This document shows positions 47,501 through 60,765 of a DNA stretch of 64,000 bases, one piece after another (positions within the stretch are counted from its first letter, which is position 1; every line of letters starts with the position of its first letter). Source of the stretch: Chenopodium formosanum (taxonomy: Eukaryota; Streptophyta; Magnoliopsida; Caryophyllales; Amaranthaceae); assembly GCA_024500155.1 (NCBI GenBank), contig CM044874.1:71967795-72031794 (forward strand). Reading direction: 5' to 3'. The notes beneath the pieces are model-generated. The model had not been told where the DNA came from. It made no database searches and saw only the letters and a list, made by a program, of their open reading frames with translations. Made by a program: the position numbers and the translations under genes.

Positions 47501-49602
47501 TATGTAATTTTGTACCTATTATAAGACAACTGCTACTGGATAATTTTACAAAACAAGCTTTATGTAACCACTATTGCAATCAGGCAATCAACTTTACAAA
47601 AAGCTAGTCAAATCAATTTATATAATCTGCCCTACCTAACAAGTAAAAACTAGTATCCAAACATGACCCTTTCATAATAACTTGTTATGTATCTCCATGT
47701 AAGTTATATCCTTGTTATGCTCTACAAATTTTAACTTCATCTAAAAGTTATTATCTAGGACAGTCAAATTTTAAACAAGGCATCAATTCTAAAAAAGTAG
47801 CACTCCCTCCATTTCTTAAATTCTTAGAAATGTACCCAAATACTATAGTCTCGATTAAAGAGCTCTGGTCGTGAATTCGCACTAATATACAAGAAAAATC
47901 ACCTTCATATTTCATGTAGGGCCTTTTCAAAATCATATCAGTTCGTAGTTTCCAAGAAGTATATTTTTTCCTAAATTTTTTGATGATACGGAGTTAAAGA
48001 TATTCACCATTAAAAAAGCCCATTGGAAAGTTTGGAAATGCAGATGGGTACATCATAGGAAAACAGAGGGAATATTGTTTTGTTTATAATGTCATCCTGT
48101 TATAAAAGAACTTCACAAGTTCACATACCTCTAACTTAGATAATTTTTATGTTTCAATTCTCTACTTACACAGAGTTTGAGGTATTAGTTTGTCCCACCA
48201 TACAACTGGCTTAAATTGAATATAATACATTTGTTGGGCAAACCTTAACTTTGCTTTTGGACTAAAATTATTAACATACCTTTTCTTAATACATTAATTG
48301 CAACTTGTAAGCAAGATCAGTCCTGATATGAGTTATTTTATTCAAATTTAAGCTATTGTTCCCTTAGTTTTCACCACGAAAGTAGTTTTATTTGTTTTTC
48401 TTAAAATTATATTTATTTATATTAATTTGTATATTTGAGCTAATTTTATGGCCTGTAGTTGGGGGCTTACTTGCGGTAAAATATTTCATTGTATGTATGA
48501 GACTATGAGTTTTGTTTGGTTGTCTTACTTCCATAGATAGTTGGACTCATTAATTAAATTAACGTTTTCAGATTTGTGTTACTTATATCCAGTGTATTAA
48601 TGTTGTTTGTCACTTTCTCTCTCTTGCCTTCATACAGGATTCAAGTTCGCACACATATATTTATCTCCTCTTGCGCTGCCTAGCCAATTTTTATTTAACC
48701 GAGAAGTCTCACTGTCTGAAGGTGATCCCTTTAGCTATATATGTCATTATCATGTTTAAAAATTGCTGTCTTTGATATTTGTTATGAAAAATTTCATCTG
48801 CATTCACCGCCGAGTTTTGCAATCGAAGTTGTTGCTACTCTTTAATGCCTCCCTTGATAGTTTTTATGAGTTTCCTAGTTTCTATTATGTTTATGGAAAT
48901 AATTTATCTTACTATAAAAAGCCACAAGTCAGAGTTGATTAAGGTTAAATTTGGGTTGGCTTTGACTCATATCACATTTCCGAAGAATAATTTTGAGCTA
49001 AATGTTTCAATATGATATACTTTGTTTTCTAGAATAGTTCCTAATCCACTAGAAATCACAAGTTGAGAATAATTAAATGAAAGTGTTTAAATTCTGTAAA
49101 TTACACTATTACAAACCGCAACTAATAATATAAATGGCTATTTTAAATTTGTCTTGTTTGGTAATTTTTTTATTTGATTAAAGCCTTTCTTAAAACTTCC
49201 TATAATTATTAAATGCATACTAGCTTAGTTTCTTAATGTTAACATTTTGTTTTTTGTTTTGACTATATTAAGAAACTCTACTTTGATCATCATTTGTAAA
49301 ATTTATAAGTTAGTCATGTGGGATCTTGTTAGATTTGTCTGAATATGTATTATCGAAACATGATTTTTTTTTTTTTAGTTTTTTTTTATAAGTTTTTAAA
49401 ATTTTACAAGCACCCTTCTAATATAGAGAGGAATGAGGTTCTTCCTGTCCGTAATTTGTTTCCTGGTGGTTATTGTGTTATTTTCAATATGTTAGGGAGA
49501 AATTAGTAAGAAAAAGAGAATATGCTATACACACATGCACACACACACACATAAAGGAGAAATAAAGCAGTGAATATGCAACACACATGCTCTCACACTC
49601 GC

Positions 49603-49655
<53 letters not shown>

Positions 49656-52600
49656 CAACCTTACCTTTCTAGCAGAGGGAGGTTGTTCCTGTTACTTAAT
49701 TTGCTGCATGGTGGCTAAAGTGTTATTTCCAATTTGTTAAGGAGGATAAGAAGGGAAGAATATGTTAGCTTCTGGTATCTGCGTTCGTTATGTTTCAATA
49801 ACTTGATATCGTTAGGGGTGTTTGTTTTTGTCATAAAAACTCAAACATCTTTTTTTAATAGATATTTACTATAGACTGTGGTAGATGATTTAGCTTTTGA
49901 TTATACAAATATTTCTTGTACAGAAGTTTCTTTGAAATAATTTCTGCTATCTAATATTGATTGCAGCCTATTCTGGTGATATATTATCATCTCCAAGAGC
50001 GAAGAGATCAATACGGAAGACTAAGCCACCTGAAGGCCCTTCAGCTTCACCGTCACCCTCGCCATCTCCAGCATATCAAGGTCTTAATACTGATTCTTAT
50101 ACTTAAACATACTTATGCTATATCAAAGTGACTCGGGAGTGAGTTATTACTATGCTATTGTGAATTTGTGACCCTTACTCCTTTTCCAGGACCTTTTGCC
50201 GCTCCTCATCATAGACCCACCCCAAGACGTCGCGGGCATCATCATAAACCTAGGCCCTACCTCCCCTCTCCACCCCCTGCGGCTGCACCAGGTAATTTAT
50301 TAGCCATCAAGTATTGTAAGGCTGTAAGCTAATGGAGTAATCTGTATTTAAGTTTTCTTCAGTAGATAAATTTGTCCCTATATGACCAGTCAAAAGCATT
50401 TAGCAAAGTGCTGCTATGGATCAGAAGATTAGTGATTTTTAACTTATAACTGCCACATGCCACCATTGTCATGTTGCATCTGCTATATGTATAAGGCAGA
50501 TGTTTAATTTATATGTTCTAGTAAAGATATAAAGATCTCAGCCACAATGAAACCATATATGGCGGTTATGTTTGCTTCCAGGGGAAAAGAGCTGATATGT
50601 TTAGATTTTTTGGGACAATTCTAATTTTTACACTCTCTACGTTTCCACAAACTGCTTCCCTTTTCCTATAGATTCCCATACCAAGGAAAATGATTGAACT
50701 ATTGCAAGTGGGTACTTTCTGGTCACTCTTTGACAAAATTTGGAATTTAGAAAAAGTAAGAACTTTTATTGACTTTAGAGAGTAAATGTTTGTCGACTCT
50801 ATCCTAGACTGTCAAGGTGTCATAAAAGTGATTTCATGACTGGCTACATGAACTGGAGACGTATAAATTCTCAATTCTTTTGGTTTATACTCCGTACTAT
50901 ACTTCTTCCGTTCATTGTACTTGACCCGTTTCATTTATCACGTATGCCAATGCATAACTTTAATCTTCAATAACCTCAAATCTTGATAAGTAAAAATTCT
51001 AAAAAATTAGATATTATAATAGTATTTTTTTGAGACAATTCTAATAAGATCCCACATGAATATATTTTTCCTTGCATAAAACACACAAAAGATTTTAAAA
51101 GGAGGGAATGTGAATAATGTAAAAGTCAAAGTACGTTAAGTAAAAAAGAATGAAGTATGTTGACTGTTTTACCTTGTCAATGTGTAAGCTGTGTAGTCAC
51201 TGCATGTTTGTTGAGCATCAATTTTGTCCCTCTGCAAGTCTGCATTCTTTTTAGTTATTTTTCCGCCTTTTAGTAAGTGACGAACTGTTGTTGCTGTTTG
51301 GACTTGCTATAATGAAATACTTCGTTATTAGATAATAAGGACATGATGATGGAACTATGGTTCATGACAGGCCGTACACTTTATTTCTAGTTAAATGTCA
51401 TTGTGGTTGCTTTCTCCTTCGTTGTTGGATTGAATACCGGTTAAGTGTTTCTACCACATGTTATGTTGCAGATTGTGGACAAACATGCTCTGATCCATAT
51501 ACAACTACTCCCATTGGAACTCCTTGTGGGTGTGTGGTGCCAATGAAAGTCAGGCTTTTGCTGAGTGTAGCTGTTTATGCTCTCTTTTCGGAAGTAAATG
51601 AGCTAGCAAATGAGATTGCATCTGGCACATATCTCAATAACTGTCAAGTCATTATAGTAGGTGCAACTGCTGATTCACAGAATCAGGAAAGGACAGTAGT
51701 TGATATTAACTTGGTTCCATTGGGCGAAAAATTTGATAACACCACCGCTGTATTGACTTCTGATAGATTTAAGCATAAGAAGGTTCATATAAATAGAACT
51801 CTTTTTGGTACCTATGACGTGGTATATGTGAACTATCCAGGTACTTTTCCCTTACTAAGAGCCATATTAGTGTTATATATTCAGCAGTGATGGTGTCTGA
51901 GGAAACTGTTTTAACAGGGATTCCTTCTCCTCCGATGGGAAGTCCAAGTGAAATTCTTGGGGATGGACCTCCACAATATCCAATTACTGCTGAAGTTATG
52001 AAGAAAAGGCGGAATTTAAGTTCCAGAGTTGTGTTTGTTATTGTTTTTTCTGCATTGGTTCTGTTGGTGGCTTGCTTCGCAGCAATTGCTGTGTTCATCA
52101 AATGGAGAAAAGCTAAGTCATCCAATGCAATTGGACCTGTATTCACACCTTCTATCAATAAGAAATCTGGTAATTTTTGTAGAATGATTTTTCAATGTAT
52201 ATAGTTCTACTTGTATCTCTATTCTTTTTCTTTTCATGGTTTCACAGCTGTTTACAACCTTTATGTTTACAAGTGATTAATCTATCTACTCTAGTGAGAC
52301 TAATAATATATACCGTAGTATAATTTCCACTGGCAATCACTGCTACCTGTGTAATTTTCATGAAGGGCTTATTGCTACATGCTTATTGACTAGCCTCTTT
52401 CTCCTACTGGAGTACTGGTTTATCGTTATTGTTCACACAGAGGGTTTATTTTCTTACATTTACTTCCTCTGTTTCTGAAAGCTCTTAACATTTACTATTT
52501 GCACGTAAATTAATGTGATTGGAGAGAGAATGTTGATGTGTTGACTTGATGTACGAAAAAAAGTGGATAAAGAGAGTGTATAAAGGTAGGTAGGTATAAT

Positions 52601-55367
52601 AAAAAAAAGGCAGATAGAGTAAAGAGAGATTGAGAGAGATGGAAAGGTGTAAATATTGTGGGAGATGAGGGTCAAGTGGTAAGAAATTTCCCAAAAGAGA
52701 AAAAAAGTGGAAGTTAAGAACTTTTTTAGAAAGATGTAGTATTTATCAATATTTGAGAGGAGTTAACAGCTGAAGTTTTTGACTCGAACAGAGGAGTACA
52801 TGCATATTCAATATACTGAGTTTGTGAGGCTTTAGCAATTGATATTGAGATTGTAGATGGTCAATCTGTTTTAGCTTAATCATCACCTTGAATGCCCATT
52901 ATACAGTGAACAAATTATATAGGAATGTTTTTCAACAATTTAGAACTGATTGTGGCAAATGCTATTGTTTACCTGGAGTCATTATAACTTAATTGCTATT
53001 GCTTCCCAATATTTTTAGCTTCTCTGCTTGTTTATATGCAGGTGTTGGCTCAACTTTATCGAGCAGCATTGCAAGCTCGACGTCCATGTCACTGTTTGCA
53101 TCAATTCCTACTTGTGCACTCTCTGTAAAAGCTTTTTCACTTATTGAACTTGAGAAGGCTACAGATAAATTTAGTTCAAGGAGAATTCTGGGTGAAGGAG
53201 GTTTTGGACGTGTCTATCATGGCATCCTAGAAGATGGCACTGAGGTTGCAGTTAAGTTGCTTACTAGGGATAATCAGAATGGAGATCGTGAATTTATTGC
53301 AGAAGTTGAGATGCTGAGCCGATTGCATCACAGAAATCTTGTGAAACTTATCGGTATTTGCATTGAAGGACACAGACGCTGTTTGGTGTATGAGGTTGTT
53401 CATAATGGCAGTGTTGAGTCTCACTTGCATGGTACGGTTTCTTTTATCAGCATTCAAGTTTATGTCTAATCTCTTCCTACTAAGGGTTAAGGTTTCTGTC
53501 TCTTATAGAGGAAATGACCAACCCAACCCTTGTGTTGGATTGCTTCCTGAGCTATATGTGTTTAGGTTGTGATTCCTATTTTTAAACAAAAAATTTGCAG
53601 GTGTTGATAAGTTAAAGGGGCCTCTAGATTGGGATGCGAGGTTGAAAATTGCTTTGGGTGCTGCAAGAGGATTGGCATATCTGCACGAGGATTCTAATCC
53701 TCGAGTTATTCACCGGGATTTTAAGGCTAGCAATGTTCTGCTTGAAGATGACTACACTCCAAAGGTGTCAGATTTTGGATTAGCAAGAGAAGCAACAGAA
53801 GGAAGTCAGCATGTATCTACCCGTGTTATGGGAACTTTTGGGTATGCACTATTTTCCTTGTGTAATTAGTGTTCTAAAACTCTGGATCAGCTTTCCTTAT
53901 TCCTGAGCCGCATTTTTGAGGATAAGATTATTCAACTAAAAAAAAGAAAAAGAAAGATTTGATGTCGTAGTCTTACCGCTTATGTAAAGCCACTACTCTG
54001 ACATCTCTCTGTGTGAAAATTGATTGTCACTTCTGACTGTCATTCTTAGTCCATGTAACTTGAGTCCATATGTTGGAATTTTGCATAGACTTCTTATCAA
54101 TCACCCAGCCTGAATTGTTTTTTTTTTGACATCTGAGTTGCATCGTATATTTCAACAAAGAGAAGTCTATGCATTCAATATAACTTGGTGTCATAAGTAA
54201 ACGTTTCCTTGCTAACTGAGACTGGGTGCATATGTTTCATTCCTTCTCCAAAATCCATGATGTATAACAACCAATGGGATGTATGGTGCTTTACCACTGC
54301 ATTACCAGAAAAGATTGTTGCAATTAACGCTTGATCTTGTATGCATGAACTATCTACTACTCCGTGCTTCACAATATATAAAAAGCATAGGCATGAGTGA
54401 CTTAGTTATCTTTCTGCTTCAGAAAGCCAAAATAAAGTGCATCTATGATTCTGAAATGCCATAATTCTGCACTTGAATCATTATGTTTCATATTTGGATG
54501 CTCTCATACACATTATGAAAGTACTCTAATACCTGGCCCTGTTGGTGTTGTATCGAATACTGCTAGGTCCCTCATTTCATGAATTTGTTGTATATTCTGA
54601 TTTTCTTCCTGACGCTCATGAGGTTTGATATTTTATTTTGACTGTATATTTGCAGGTATGTTGCTCCTGAATATGCAATGACTGGGCATTTGCTTGTGAA
54701 GAGTGATGTTTACAGTTATGGGGTTGTTCTGTTGGAGCTTCTTACTGGAAGAATGCCTGTGGATATGTCCCAGCCTCAGGGACAAGAGAATCTAGTGACA
54801 TGGGCACGGCCTCTTTTGACAAGCAGAGAAGGCGTGGAGCAGTTGGTGGACCCTGCCTTGGCTGGAAACTATAATTTTGACGATATGGCCAAGGTTGCAG
54901 CAATAGCTTCCATGTGTGTCCATCCTGAAGTTACTCACAGGCCCTTCATGGGTGAAGTCGTACAGGCTCTTAAACTGATCTACAATGACAATGATGAGAC
55001 CTGTGAAGATTGTGGTAGTCTAAAGGATTCGTCTGTTCCAGATTTGGATTCCAAGAGTGATATTGGACCGTCAGACAGCGGCTGGTGGAATGCAGGTGGT
55101 GGTACACCACGTTTGATTTATGGACAGGCTTCATCATTTATAACCATGGACTATAGTTCTGGTCCCCTTGACGAGATAGATAACAGACCATTATCAACTT
55201 CAAGTTTGGGCGGAGAACGGGTATCTTTGCCCATAACTCATGGTAATAGATCTGGTCCTTTAAGAACAATTAGAAGCAAGCCATCATTCTACCGATTGAA
55301 AGGTAGTATGAGTGAACATGCAGGTTTCCTCTCTAGACGAGGCCGGAGTGATGGCTTTTGGGTTTGA
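44589..55367 (+). CDS. ALE2: ALE2-like receptor serine/threonine kinase
   Basis: Nine exons: 44589-44652, 48638-48721, 49967-50080, 50190-50291, 51472-51840, 51918-52169, 53042-53431, 53601-53841 and 54656-55367, giving 775 aa with phases closing. A signal peptide (MQLSVMLFLIVSMFYLADFS) is followed by a Pro/His-rich segment. Then comes the ALE2-type extracellular region (CGQTCSDPYTTTPIGTPCGC, DINLVPLGEKFDNTTA), one membrane span (about 282-307) and a kinase domain. The kinase shows GEGGFGRVYHG at 379-389, VAVK (K400), HRDFKASN (496-503), DFG (516-518) and YVAPEYAM. All catalytic residues are present. In Arabidopsis ALE2 acts with ACR4 in epidermis and cuticle formation. Intron 1 is 4.0 kb and several introns hold MITEs. 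Exon 2 is the least certain because it rests on frame and splice sites alone. Confidence 0.93.
44653..48637 (+). other. ALE2 intron 1 (4.0 kb)
   Basis: Non-coding. Contains a Stowaway-like element at 47803-48073. No other gene seen, and small frames such as 47242-47433 have no recognisable likeness. Confidence 0.5.
47803..48073. mobile_element. Stowaway-like MITE in ALE2 intron 1
   Basis: Left end CTCCCTCCATTTCTTAAATT with ATGTACCC further in. Right end in reverse ATTCCCTCTGTTTTCC with ATGTACCC at the same depth. The CTCCCTCC start is typical of plant Stowaway elements. Ends are approximate. Confidence 0.6.
49601..49657. repeat. (CA)n microsatellite in ALE2 intron 2
   Basis: A run of about 25 CA units with rare CG interruptions. 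Shorter CA runs lie just upstream from about 49532. Confidence 0.9.
50899..51159. mobile_element. MITE in ALE2 intron 4
   Basis: ATACTTCTTCCGTTCATTGT at the left pairs loosely with AAAAAAGAATGAAGTAT at the right, and GTACTTGAC pairs with GTCAAAGTAC inside. This pattern recurs in plant Stowaway-type elements. Ends are approximate. Confidence 0.55.
52461..52741. mobile_element. MITE in ALE2 intron 6
   Basis: The left end TACTTCCTCTGTTTCTGAAA with CTCTTAAC pairs with the right end GTTAAGAAC, then TTTTTTAGAAAGATGTAGTA. The interior is purine-rich on the plus strand (GAGAGAGA, AAAAAGTGG). Stowaway-like. Confidence 0.65.
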
Positions 55368-56880
55368 GGGTTTTATAATGCAAAAGAAAAGGTTTTTCCT
55401 AAATGTACAGTTTGGAGGACCTGATTGTCGCAGAAAATGGTATTTCAGGTTTAGCTAGTAGGATAGGAATCTGGTGTTATTGTGTAAACCATATTTTGAG
55501 GAAAACCATGGTTTTCAACTTGGAAATCAATTCATTACCATACAGAGCTGGCATTTGTAAGTCGATTGGACCCTCTTTGAAGTATATAAATTTCCATCTT
55601 AAGTTCTTGATGATGTTGTTGTCCCTAATCAGTGCTTGGTGGTTGTTTGTATGTTTGGATTTTTGCAAGAAAGTCTGAATTGCTTTGTTTTATTTGCTTT
55701 ATTGTTGAGTCGTTTAGCCTAGGTGTAGAAATTTCTGCAGCAATTTGACAAGTATTTACCAGCATCAACAGGGCATAACTTTAGTAGGAATTTTTTGGCT
55801 TTATTATGAATAATCAATCCTGTGATGCAACAATGTTTTGGACCCTGCTTAATTAGGTGATTGCAGCAACTTCTGATCATTTTGCCATGCATAGATTCAT
55901 ATTATTATTTCTGCTATACTCTGTAACTCTTGGCCGCTCTGGCGGCTACCTTCAGACTTTGTATAGTTGTGTTGTATTGTTTTAAAACGTGAAGTAGCAA
56001 CTAAAAAATTAAAATTTCTATAATCTCTCACTTCAGAGTCCAGCCTTACTTTTTTTATTATCTTCATTCTCTGCTCTCAAAGCTCCAATACTGTCCCCTT
56101 ATTTCTCCAGTACTGCCTGCACGAGAAAGCACCAACCCCTGTAAACTCGAAAGTTTACCTCTATTAGCATATTTTTCTCTCAATTGTTCTCTACCGATCA
56201 CTAATGAATCACAATACGTTAAAGATGACTATATGAACCAAGGTGTCATGCCAAGGGGTTGCACACATAAATCCTTCTCCGGTTCTCCTCTACTCCAATG
56301 CTATTCGATAATGGAGACTTGTTTCTTTCATGTCCTCGCACATGATTTATAGGACATTTATAAAAAAAGGAAAAAAAAACAGCAAATGAATTGAAAATGA
56401 GTTAATATCAAATTAGTCGTAATCTTAATTGCTTTTCTAGGTATAGTTGACACTTTTTTCTCCTATGTATATCAAAATATTTATTACAACTTGAGGAGAG
56501 TTTGATCATCAATTAACACTCTCGAGTCTCAAATAGACCATCTCAAGTCGAGTTAGTTTTGACAGCTATACTCCCAAGGAGTACTCAAATTGAGCATTAG
56601 TAAAAGTCTCCCTAAACCATAGGGAAACCAACATGTTCCAAATTTTTGTTCCATAACAATCAAAAATCTAGTTGTAGAGATAATGAAAGCAAAGAAAAAC
56701 ACCAAAATATGGACCACAACATAGAAAAAGATTGCCAAAAGAGACATTATTTTCACCATTAAAACAAAAGCCATAATCCAAAAGCAACCAAAAAGTCCCA
56801 GCTTTCATTGATAGTTTCACTAGTAATTGAGCTTGGAACTAAAAAAAAATAAAAAAAAAAATAAAAATAAAAAAAAAAAT
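55368..56880. other. Convergent 3' region, ALE2 and the 216-aa gene
   Basis: 3' UTR of ALE2 on the left and 3' flank of the minus-strand gene on the right. An A-rich run lies at about 56840-56878. No further gene seen. Confidence 0.45.
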
Positions 56881-57531
56881 CTAACGGCTAAAAAGGCGTT
56901 TACAAGCTCTCACAACCTTGGACCCCACATGTCTTCTTCCATAACTATCTTGGTTTTTCTTCATAGATCTTGTTTCTAATGATCCAATTCTCTCAAAGTC
57001 ATAATCTTGATTATCATAATCATTATCATGATTATTATTATCATAATCATCAACATTTATTGAAATGGGTTGATCATAAATCCTGCTGTACTTGTCAGAA
57101 TTAACAGATGAAGATCTATTAATTGAAAATGCTCTTTTCACTGCTGCTTGTATTGCTCTTGTACTACTCTGCCTTTCAAGACTAATATTCTTATGATTAC
57201 TATTACTATGATCAACATTGTTGTTCTTCTTTTGGTATGAAACTGAGCTATTTCGCTTCAAAACACCGCCATTCGATTTCGATTTTTCACCTTGATCATT
57301 CCCATCTTCATAATCCTCTGTTTTCCCTAAGAAGAAAGATTCATTCTTCTTATGATGCAAACTATCATCTTCATGAACAATAATTCTGGGTTGTTTTTCT
57401 TGTTGTTCATGAATTTGGGATTTTTTTGTAGATAATAATTCAAAATCTGTATCAATAAAAAGAAACTCTTTGTTGGATTTTGATCTTGAGATGAATGGAT
57501 GATTTCCCTTGATTTTTGAGTACCCTTTCAT
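56881..57531 (-). CDS. Unrecognised plant protein, 216 aa
   Basis: A single uninterrupted frame with start ATG at 57531 (MKGYSKIKGNHPF). The protein is hydrophilic and largely disordered in appearance: Lys/Ser-rich and acidic patches, an Asn/Asp/His/Tyr-rich low-complexity stretch (DDYDNNNHDNDYDNQDYD), and two ordered-looking basic pieces, RAIQAAVKRAFSINRSSSVN in the middle and GSKVVRACKRLFSR at the very C-terminus. The two basic amphipathic pieces suggest a conserved plant family, but I cannot name it or give a function. No signal peptide or membrane span is seen. Composition and length, plus TATA-like TATATATA about 200 bases upstream (57730-57737), support a real gene. Confidence 0.7.
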   Translation of the reverse strand: MKGYSKIKGNHPFISRSKSNKEFLFIDTDFELLSTKKSQIHEQQEKQPRIIVHEDDSLHHKKNESFFLGKTEDYEDGNDQGEKSKSNGGVLKRNSSVSYQKKNNNVDHSNSNHKNISLERQSSTRAIQAAVKRAFSINRSSSVNSDKYSRIYDQPISINVDDYDNNNHDNDYDNQDYDFERIGSLETRSMKKNQDSYGRRHVGSKVVRACKRLFSR

Positions 57532-58910
57532 TATTTTTTTCCTTTTCTTCTTTTTTGGATTGTGGGGTTTTTGATTTTTGGATATGATTTTTTTTTTTTT
57601 TGGGTGATGAAGAAATGTAGGGTGGACCTAAATTTGTGGGAAATATGAAGATGGTGGAGCAAGTGAAACTGTGCAACAGCTGTATTTTTGAGGGTGGACT
57701 GAAACAAAGATGCTGCAGGAAAAAAAATTATATATATACTGAATTTCAGGGGATGGAAATGAGGGAGTTAATGGTAAAGACATGGGAAATTTAAATAAGT
57801 TGAAAGGGGGGACATATTGAGTCATTGACAAGTGACCACAATTACAACAACGGTAGGAATGGGATGGTGAGAATTTGTATAAACGGAAAACTACACGTCT
57901 TAGATAAGGCGGACTTATAAAAACTTATCATAGGTAAAAAAAAAAAAAATTAAAAATTGTATGAGTGAGGTATTTGCTCCTTGCAATTTGAGTAGTGATC
58001 AATTAGTGTAACTCCGTCTCATACAAGATTATAGGAAATTTATTTGCATATCGAGGAGAGGAGATCACATCCAATTAATCTAATACACATGTCTTGTCTG
58101 AGATCTTTATGTACTCCTTGACTTGTCCTAGTATAATAATTCAATAGATGGAGATCGACTCATCCAACTTGGGATATCTGTCCATACGATATTTGTTTTA
58201 CTTATAAATTATAATACAGATTATATTACTATGATTACTCATTGAATTCCACTCTCTGTTTAGAATATTATAGGCATGTCGACTGCTTTGGGACCTTTGG
58301 AATATTTTTTCATAATCGCTATTATTAAAACAAGTAGAGAGTATATGTAATGGCTGATCAATGATAAAAGGTTAAAATCAAGGGATGAGATTAATTCAAT
58401 TGGAGATGTTTATTTTCGAATATTAAATAATATGACAACTAATTCTAAACGAAATAAAAATGTATTCACTAACTTTTTCACAGACAAGGAGTGATCTTAT
58501 CTTAGAATAGGTCAAACCAAGAGGCTTTAAAAAATAAAAGGATAAAATTACATACGAAAGAAATTACAAGAAAAACAGCAATTGACAACTAACAAAATGT
58601 AGGGATTGATGTAGATGTAGTCATGTAGATGTAGCACCACTACAACCTTACATTATAGATTTTTGATTATTAATTACTCATAATTATTTTAAAAGTCTCC
58701 TTAGAAAGTTCTAATTACTCATAAGTCATAACTACATTCTGTAAGTATTATTTTAGGTTTTACGTGCACTTGATTTTGGATGCAACACCTGTTGTTACCA
58801 TTTTGGACTGCTACTCATAATTTCATATTGTATTTACCAAGGAGTGGTTCTTAATTGCTTTTTACACTTGTCAATGTATAATTTCTATGATGAATATATC
58901 TAATTATTAA
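57532..58910. other. Upstream region of the 216-aa gene
   Basis: T-run at 57587-57600 in the leader, TATATATA near 57730, then an AT-rich spacer. No other gene seen. Confidence 0.4.
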
Positions 58911-58912
58911 TA

Positions 58913-59003
58913 CTACCTCCGTTAACTTTTATTTGCAACTTTGGGGTATTATTTGTGAGACATAAAATATTTCAAAGTTGTCAATAAAAGTTAACGGAGG
59001 TAG
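58913..59003. mobile_element. Stowaway-like MITE, 91 bp
   Basis: Begins CTACCTCCGTTAACTTTTAT and ends with its near-perfect inverse. TA flanks both ends (58911-58912, 59004-59005). Same end sequence as the 2986-3075 element. A T-run of about 37 bases follows at 59008-59044. Confidence 0.85.
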
Positions 59004-59006
59004 TAT

Positions 59007-59046
<40 letters not shown>

Positions 59047-59272
59047 TGAAATAAATTAATATGTTAAAATAACAAAAATAATACTCTTGAATTTTTTCTT
59101 AGAAAAATACTATACATATAGTGATGAAGTTAAATCGCCAAATATAGGGAAAGAAAAATCGCCAAATGTGAATTGTGCAAAAATCAAAACATTACAAATA
59201 AAATAAACAGAGCAAGTATATGCATTGTATATTTGTATGTATCCAACAAACAAATTATGCATTTGTCATCAA

Positions 59273-59775
59273 AGGCCTGTTCACGGATCGGATATCTGAT
59301 CCGAAATGTGATTTCGGATCGAATATCCGAAGACTCGGATATCCAAAATTTTCGGATCGGATGCTTTTAATATCCATTATCCAATATTAAGTAAAATTGT
59401 TATGATTACTTTCTAAATTTCACTAATTTTACCGTTTTTTTATCGCTAAGTTGTACAAAATATTATAACAAAAATAGTAGTCCTTTTGCAATTAATATTA
59501 TCATCAAATATATTAAAAAAACTATAATAAGTTAATAATACAGGGTTAGTTTTATATGAACAATTTAAAAAATTTATATATATTTCACTATTTTAGGCTT
59601 TATATTTTGGATATCTTTCGAATATCGTATATCCGAAATTTTCCAAATCCGCATTTGATATCCGCTTTTTCGAATCGGATATCCGATCTGAAATGAAAAC
59701 TCAAATCGGATATTCAAAAATTCGAATCGGTTGCGGATCGAATTATCGGATTCTCGGATAGTTTTGTACAGGCCT
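59273..59775. mobile_element. MITE, 503 bp, with repeated GGATATCCGA motifs
   Basis: The ends AGGCCTGTTCAC and GTACAGGCCT are inverted. TCATCAA flanks both sides (59266-59272 and 59776-59782). Both halves are dense in GATATCCGA/TCGGATAT words. The target length and internal tandem words suit a hAT-type MITE, but the superfamily is not certain. Confidence 0.75.
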
Positions 59776-60041
59776 TCATCAAGTTAACAATGACATAATA
59801 ACACAAATATGTTCACAATTACTTGTAGGTAATCTTTCCTTTTTATTTTTAAAGGTAATAAGAAAGAGAATCAGTTGTGGTGTAAGATAAAAGAAAATCC
59901 CTCAAATGAGTCGCACCAGATTTAATCTCTATACCACGAGGTGAGGAAAATACCTACCCTCAACCTCAACCTCAACCTCGGGTATCTAACTAAATATACG
60001 ACAACATTATAGGCATAAATAATAATTAAAAGGATTCATTT

Positions 60042-60123
60042 CCCTCTAAAGGGTACAAGGACAAACTAGCCATTTATACATTCCCTCTAAAGGGTACAAG
60101 GACAAACTAGCCATTTATACATA
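60042..60123. repeat. Two 41-bp tandem repeats
   Basis: The unit starting CCCTCTAAAGGGTACAAGG occurs at 60042 and again at 60083 without visible change. Confidence 0.95.
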
Positions 60124-60765
60124 AACTCTCAATTTTGTTGCTACACTTCAATAATTTCCAAGTTGAGCAAAATTATTGACTACCAAAGTCAAACAATTTG
60201 ACTAAAATGGATCAAACAACTGTACATACATCACACATGCAAGAGGTGGCAATCGCAGAAAAGAGTAGCACGCAAATTCATGCATCCGTACACATCATAC
60301 ACGAATCCCAAAGTCACATGTGCACAGAGCTACTCCAAATGTTCCATGCATCTCAACGTGGAGTTAGATCTGTGTGCTTCAACTATTCACACACGAGAAT
60401 GTACATACAGTAACACTCAGGAATGTCGTCTACTCGTTAGTCAAAACTCCCTCTGTTCGAAACTAGTTGTCATGTGATCGGTGAAATTTAATCAAACTAG
60501 CAACGTGACAATTAAATCCTTTGGAAGAAGTAACTGAGGTTTATGTAGATCATCAACATCTAGATTCAGATGGCATAAAATGGGAAATCAGTACACAAGA
60601 GCACATGCAGAAATTGTGGTGTTCAGCCACTAAGAGAAATAAAAAGAGAGACAGCTATAGGGGCAGAATCAGTTAGCTGTCATGACAGCCATGTTCAAGC
60701 CACCCGAAAGACGTAAGTTCCTCTTACCATCTCCGAAGATGGCTCACAACTCCCTCAAGCGTAAA

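Noticed and set aside
49601..49657. CA tract as a regulatory element
   Set aside because: It is a plain microsatellite within an intron, with nothing in sequence to show function.
60042..60123. CRISPR-like array
   Set aside because: Only two adjacent identical units without spacers, in plant nuclear DNA.
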